Assembly: GCA_030824255.1 (NCBI GenBank)
Contig: JAVBYB010000136.1
Location: 1-7,346, forward strand
Source of the DNA: a bacterium
GTDB lineage: Bacteria > Pseudomonadota > Alphaproteobacteria > Caulobacterales > Hyphomonadaceae
Direction of reading: 5' to 3'
Length of the DNA stretch: 7,346 nt
Positions 4,746 to 7,346 of the stretch are shown piece by piece. Below the pieces are notes generated by a model. It saw only the letters and a program-made list of their open reading frames with translations, had not been told where the DNA came from and did not search any database. How positions within the stretch are numbered: position 1 is the first letter of the stretch; each line of letters opens with the position of its first letter. Made by a program: the position numbers and the translations under genes.

Positions 4746-5633
4746 TTATCGGGCCAGACGTCTGGCAAGCGCGGCGCCGAGCATGGCGCCGACCTGCGGG
4801 CCGTTCTCCGGATAGAGATAAGGCTCCAGCACTTCGAGTTCCATCAGCAGGAGTTCGCCGGCGGCGCCACGCACCATGTCGACGCGGGCATAGAGCGGCG
4901 GCGCATCAACCGCGGTGATGACGGAGCGCGCAGCGGCGAGATCATCCGGCGCGGGCGTGATCGTCTCTGAGGTTCCACCATAGGCTTCCTGGATGCGGTA
5001 ATCGCCGGACTTCGCGCGCTTCACCAGCGCGTGGCTGAACGCTCCGTCGATGAAGAGGAAGGAGTATTCGCCCTCGGTCGCGATGGAGGCGATGAAAGGC
5101 TGGATCATGCCGGGGCGATCCATCACCGGGCCGGGATCAGGCATGTTGGCGTGGGTGTAGCGCACCTGCGCGCGGGCGCCGCCGCCGACCTGGCGTTTCA
5201 GCACCACATCGTCGATGCCAAAATCGGCCATGGCCTGGCGAATATCCTCGTCAGTCGGCGCCTCCGGCCAGAGTGTGGGGATGACGGGCACGCCGCGCTG
5301 TTCGAACGCGCGCAGGTAGGTCTTGCGGATGTTCCAGCGGATGACCGCGGGATCGTTGAAGACGGGGACGCCGAGACCGGCAATGCGATCGAGCGTGGCG
5401 AGGAAGTCCGCGTGGCGATCCTGATAATCCCACGCGCAATTGACCAGAATGGCGGCGAAACGGGTCCAGTCGGTGGCGTGGTCGGTCCAGCGCATCGGCG
5501 TGAGCGTGAGGCCGTGAGGCGCGAAGCCCTGGCGCAGGATATCCAGCTGAACATCGAACAGGTAGGCGTCGGCGCGACGATCCGGCGCATCCGAGATCAG
5601 GTTTGCGGCCGTGAGCAGGGCGATTTCGGTCAT
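4746..5633 (-). CDS. ATP-grasp ligase-like protein, unknown substrate
   Basis: The product is 295 residues of the glutathione-synthetase-like ATP-grasp fold. The N-terminal domain has NCAWDYQDR at about 65-73 and FNDPAVIRWNIRKTYL at 92-107, a pattern shared with stand-alone ATP-grasp proteins related to cycloserine-type (DcsG-like) ligases. The ATP-binding core has VLKRQVGGGAR at 144-154 (Lys146 and glycine loop), QPF at 178-180 and EGEYSFLFIDG at 188-198. The metal-binding end has YARVDMV at 248-254 and ELEVLEPYLY at 265-274; Glu265 and Glu267 are likely magnesium ligands. Such enzymes join a carboxylate to an amine or thiol via an acylphosphate. Neither neighbour names a substrate. The ATG at 5631-5633 begins the first strand of the fold (TEIALLTAAN); the ribosome binding site is weak. 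It is divergent from the adenosine-kinase-like gene across 111 bp. Confidence 0.85.
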   Translation of the reverse strand: MTEIALLTAANLISDAPDRRADAYLFDVQLDILRQGFAPHGLTLTPMRWTDHATDWTRFAAILVNCAWDYQDRHADFLATLDRIAGLGVPVFNDPAVIRWNIRKTYLRAFEQRGVPVIPTLWPEAPTDEDIRQAMADFGIDDVVLKRQVGGGARAQVRYTHANMPDPGPVMDRPGMIQPFIASIATEGEYSFLFIDGAFSHALVKRAKSGDYRIQEAYGGTSETITPAPDDLAAARSVITAVDAPPLYARVDMVRGAAGELLLMELEVLEPYLYPENGPQVGAMLGAALARRLAR

Positions 5634-5744
5634 TGGGGCAGGCTCTTCCCTCGTCTCACTTGCGCAGAAGCAAAGTGCAGTCTTTAAGTCGGCCCTGCCG
5701 GGCTTTCCATCGTGGATTTCTCACCGGCGCGGGGAAAGTTTCTC

Positions 5745-6740
5745 ATGCCGGTGAAATACGACGTCGTCGCCCTGGGCAACGCCATCATGGATGTGATCGC
5801 GCCGGTCGATGACGCCTTCCTGGTGAAGCACGATATTCCCAAGGCGCGGACGAACCTGATCGACGAGGCGCGCGCGGAACTGCTCTATCACGCCCTTCCC
5901 GCGAACCGGATCGAGACGTCGGGCGGGTCTGCCGGCAACAGCATTGCCGGCCTGCGCAGCCTTGGCGGGTCTGGCGCCTTCATGGGCAAGGTGGCGGATG
6001 ACACGATCGGCGCAAACTATGTGGCCGACATGCGGAGGATCGGCGTCGACTTCTTCGGCTCGCCGCTGAAGGGCGGACTGACCACGGCCCGCTCGATGAT
6101 CGCGGTGACGCCGGATGGCGAGCGGTCGATGAACACCTTCCTCGGCGCCTCGACCGAGTTTGCCGCAAGCGATGTGGACGCGCAGGCGGTGTCGTCTGCC
6201 GAGTGGCTCTATCTCGAAGGCTACCTGTTCGACAAACCGGCGGCGAAGACGGCCTTCGTGCACGCGTCCGAAGTGGCGAAGTCTGCCAACCGGAAGGTCG
6301 CCATCACGATGTCGGACGTGTTCTGCGTCGAGCGGCACCGGGAGAGCTTTGTGCACCTGGTGCGGACGCATTGCGACCTGGTGTTCGCCAATGAGGAAGA
6401 GCTGCTGACGCTGTACCAGACGCAGGATTTCGATGCGGCGGTGAACCAGATCCGCAATGATAGCCAGATCGCCGCCATCACCCGCTCGTCCAAGGGATCG
6501 GTGATTGTCTCTGGCTCCGACACCTGGGTGGCGCCGGTGACGTCTGCGCCGGTAGTGGACGCCACGGGGGCTGGCGACCAGTACGCCGCTGGCGTGCTCT
6601 ATGGCATCACGCACGGCCTCTCGCTGCAGGAATCTGCGCGGCTGGGAAATCTGTGCGCGGGCGAGGTGATCTCGCATATCGGTCCGCGTCCGGCTGTGAA
6701 CCTGCGCGAGCTGGCGATGGCGGCGGGACTGAAGGTCTAG
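5745..6740 (+). CDS. PfkB-family sugar kinase, probable adenosine kinase
   Basis: The product (331 residues) has a full PfkB/ribokinase fold. YDVVALGNAIMDVIAPV at 5-21 is the N-terminal strand and substrate-aspartate region (Asp16). GGSAGNS at 60-66 is the family glycine motif, and GKVADDTIG at 81-89 belongs to signature 1. DATGAGDQYAAG at 272-283 is signature 2, with the anion hole and catalytic base Asp278. The overall form resembles the PfkB proteins annotated as adenosine kinase in Alphaproteobacteria, which would phosphorylate adenosine to AMP in purine salvage; ribokinase or another nucleoside or sugar kinase remains possible. The ATG at 5745 is preferred because GGGGAAAG (5731-5738) lies 6 nt upstream and the conserved fold starts directly after; the in-frame GTG at 5712 adds 11 residues without support. 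It is monocistronic by position, divergent from the ATP-grasp gene and convergent with the last gene (10 bp between stops). Confidence 0.88.
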   Translation: MPVKYDVVALGNAIMDVIAPVDDAFLVKHDIPKARTNLIDEARAELLYHALPANRIETSGGSAGNSIAGLRSLGGSGAFMGKVADDTIGANYVADMRRIGVDFFGSPLKGGLTTARSMIAVTPDGERSMNTFLGASTEFAASDVDAQAVSSAEWLYLEGYLFDKPAAKTAFVHASEVAKSANRKVAITMSDVFCVERHRESFVHLVRTHCDLVFANEEELLTLYQTQDFDAAVNQIRNDSQIAAITRSSKGSVIVSGSDTWVAPVTSAPVVDATGAGDQYAAGVLYGITHGLSLQESARLGNLCAGEVISHIGPRPAVNLRELAMAAGLKV

Positions 6741-6750
6741 CGCAATCCGC

Positions 6751-7346
6751 CTAGCCCAGGCCCTTCGGGGTGACGATGTGTTCGGCGCCCTTCTTCGTCA
6801 GCTCCGTGAAACAGAGCCAGGCGAAACCCGCGACACCCGTTGCGCCGGCGGCGGTGGCGGCAAGGCCCGTGGCCCAGCTGAGCGCGGACAGCGCGCCGAT
6901 CATGATGCCCCACAGCGCCATGCCGATCAGGCTGGCGAAGAGAATGATGGCGAGCGGCGACACGATGAGCGTGAGCCAGAAATCGCCCATGAAGATCGTC
7001 TCGCCCTTGGTCCGCCAGTAATTGAGCACGGCGAACGCCAGCGTGCCGAGCGCCAGCTGAACAAGAGCAGTGATGCCGCTCGCATCCCACATGCGGGCGG
7101 CCGTGAAGACCAGCGCGTAGAAGGGCGATTGCAGGCCCCTGCCCTCCGGCGCGCCGGCGCCCGACCAGCCCTTCGTCGTCTCGCCCGTTACGGCTGACTG
7201 CAGCTCATCGCCGAAGGTTGTTGCGACGCTGATGGGCGATGTGTTGGCGACGGCGTCGATCCAGCCCTGTTGCGCCTGTTCTGCTTCAGCGAGCCATTCG
7301 GCGCTGGTGACACGCTCGGCGACCGCGCCGACGACCAGCGTAACCA
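6751..7346 (-). CDS. Multi-helix membrane protein, C-terminal part; start beyond window
   Basis: The frame has no stop from the TAG at 6751-6753 to the window end, giving 197 visible residues. The ATG at 7090-7092 is internal rather than a start, because the 84 codons before it also read like protein. The visible part opens with a short hydrophobic piece (VTLVVGAVAERV), then a polar region of about 75 residues, Gly- and Thr-rich in its second half (AVTGETTKGWSGAGAPEG). Four hydrophobic segments follow at about 91-109, 122-141, 143-160 and 160-179 of the visible chain; the last two are Ala/Gly-rich and nearly continuous. It ends with TELTKKGAEHIVTPKGLG, probably cytoplasmic. I do not recognise a family. 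A membrane role is clear from hydropathy; an extracytoplasmic position for the polar region is inference. Confidence 0.7.
   Translation of the reverse strand, partial: VTLVVGAVAERVTSAEWLAEAEQAQQGWIDAVANTSPISVATTFGDELQSAVTGETTKGWSGAGAPEGRGLQSPFYALVFTAARMWDASGITALVQLALGTLAFAVLNYWRTKGETIFMGDFWLTLIVSPLAIILFASLIGMALWGIMIGALSALSWATGLAATAAGATGVAGFAWLCFTELTKKGAEHIVTPKGLG

Noticed and set aside
4260..4970. Plus-strand ORF across the hypothetical and ATP-grasp genes
   Set aside because: It crosses two real minus-strand genes and the gap between them and has Asp/Arg/Gly/His-rich shadow composition.
5660..5688. TTGCGC-N17-TTTAAG as a promoter for the PfkB kinase
   Set aside because: It matches only 3 of 6 and 4 of 6 consensus bases; position is reasonable but the signal is no better than chance.
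5721..6677. 318-codon minus-strand ORF opposite the PfkB kinase
   Set aside because: Its His/Arg-rich composition marks an antisense shadow; the plus strand carries intact PfkB signatures with a good ribosome binding site.

Overview
The window is GC-rich (hand counts in the mid-60s per cent over most genes) and densely packed. Its gene families (a GloA-type glyoxalase, a DUF4239/bestrophin-like membrane protein, DUF2244, endonuclease III with a basic N-terminal extension, a PfkB adenosine-kinase-like protein, a short Flp pilin) are typical of Alphaproteobacteria. I would guess a Hyphomonadaceae/Caulobacterales-like organism, but that is inference from family resemblance only. It looks like ordinary chromosome: I see no insertion sequence, phage gene, tRNA, rRNA or CRISPR array.

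Layout. 1-1026 (+): 3' part of an amidase ending in a 64-residue Lys/Pro/Ala tail. 1027-1192: non-coding, with short direct repeats. 1193-1354 (+): a 53-residue Flp-type pilin with no pilus-assembly genes in view. 1359-1826 (-): glyoxalase I. 1901-2662 (+): DUF4239 membrane protein. 2665-3150 (-): DUF2244 membrane protein, preceded on the same strand by a small, AT-richer two-helix membrane protein (3198-3473). 3495-4205 (+): endonuclease III. 4209-4628 (-): conserved-looking hypothetical protein. 4746-5633 (-): ATP-grasp protein of unknown substrate. 5745-6740 (+): PfkB adenosine-kinase-like protein. 6751-7346 (-): C-terminal part of a multi-helix membrane protein, cut by the window edge.

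The genes do not form one pathway. Most are single units alternating in strand. All four convergent pairs end within 2-10 bp of each other, and three of those junctions carry an inverted repeat, one of them a strong 10-bp bulged hairpin containing one stop codon and touching the other. These are candidate shared terminators. Themes are housekeeping: methylglyoxal detoxification (GloA), base-excision repair (Nth), purine salvage (PfkB kinase) and envelope proteins.

The most curious places are regulatory: a near-perfect 20-bp dyad that includes the ribosome binding site of the 4209-4628 gene, with a second dyad filling the spacer of its candidate promoter; and the nth 5' end, where a perfect TATAAT overlaps the start codon and a perfect 10-bp inverted repeat lies in the N-terminal extension. 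I found no convincing new multi-gene system.
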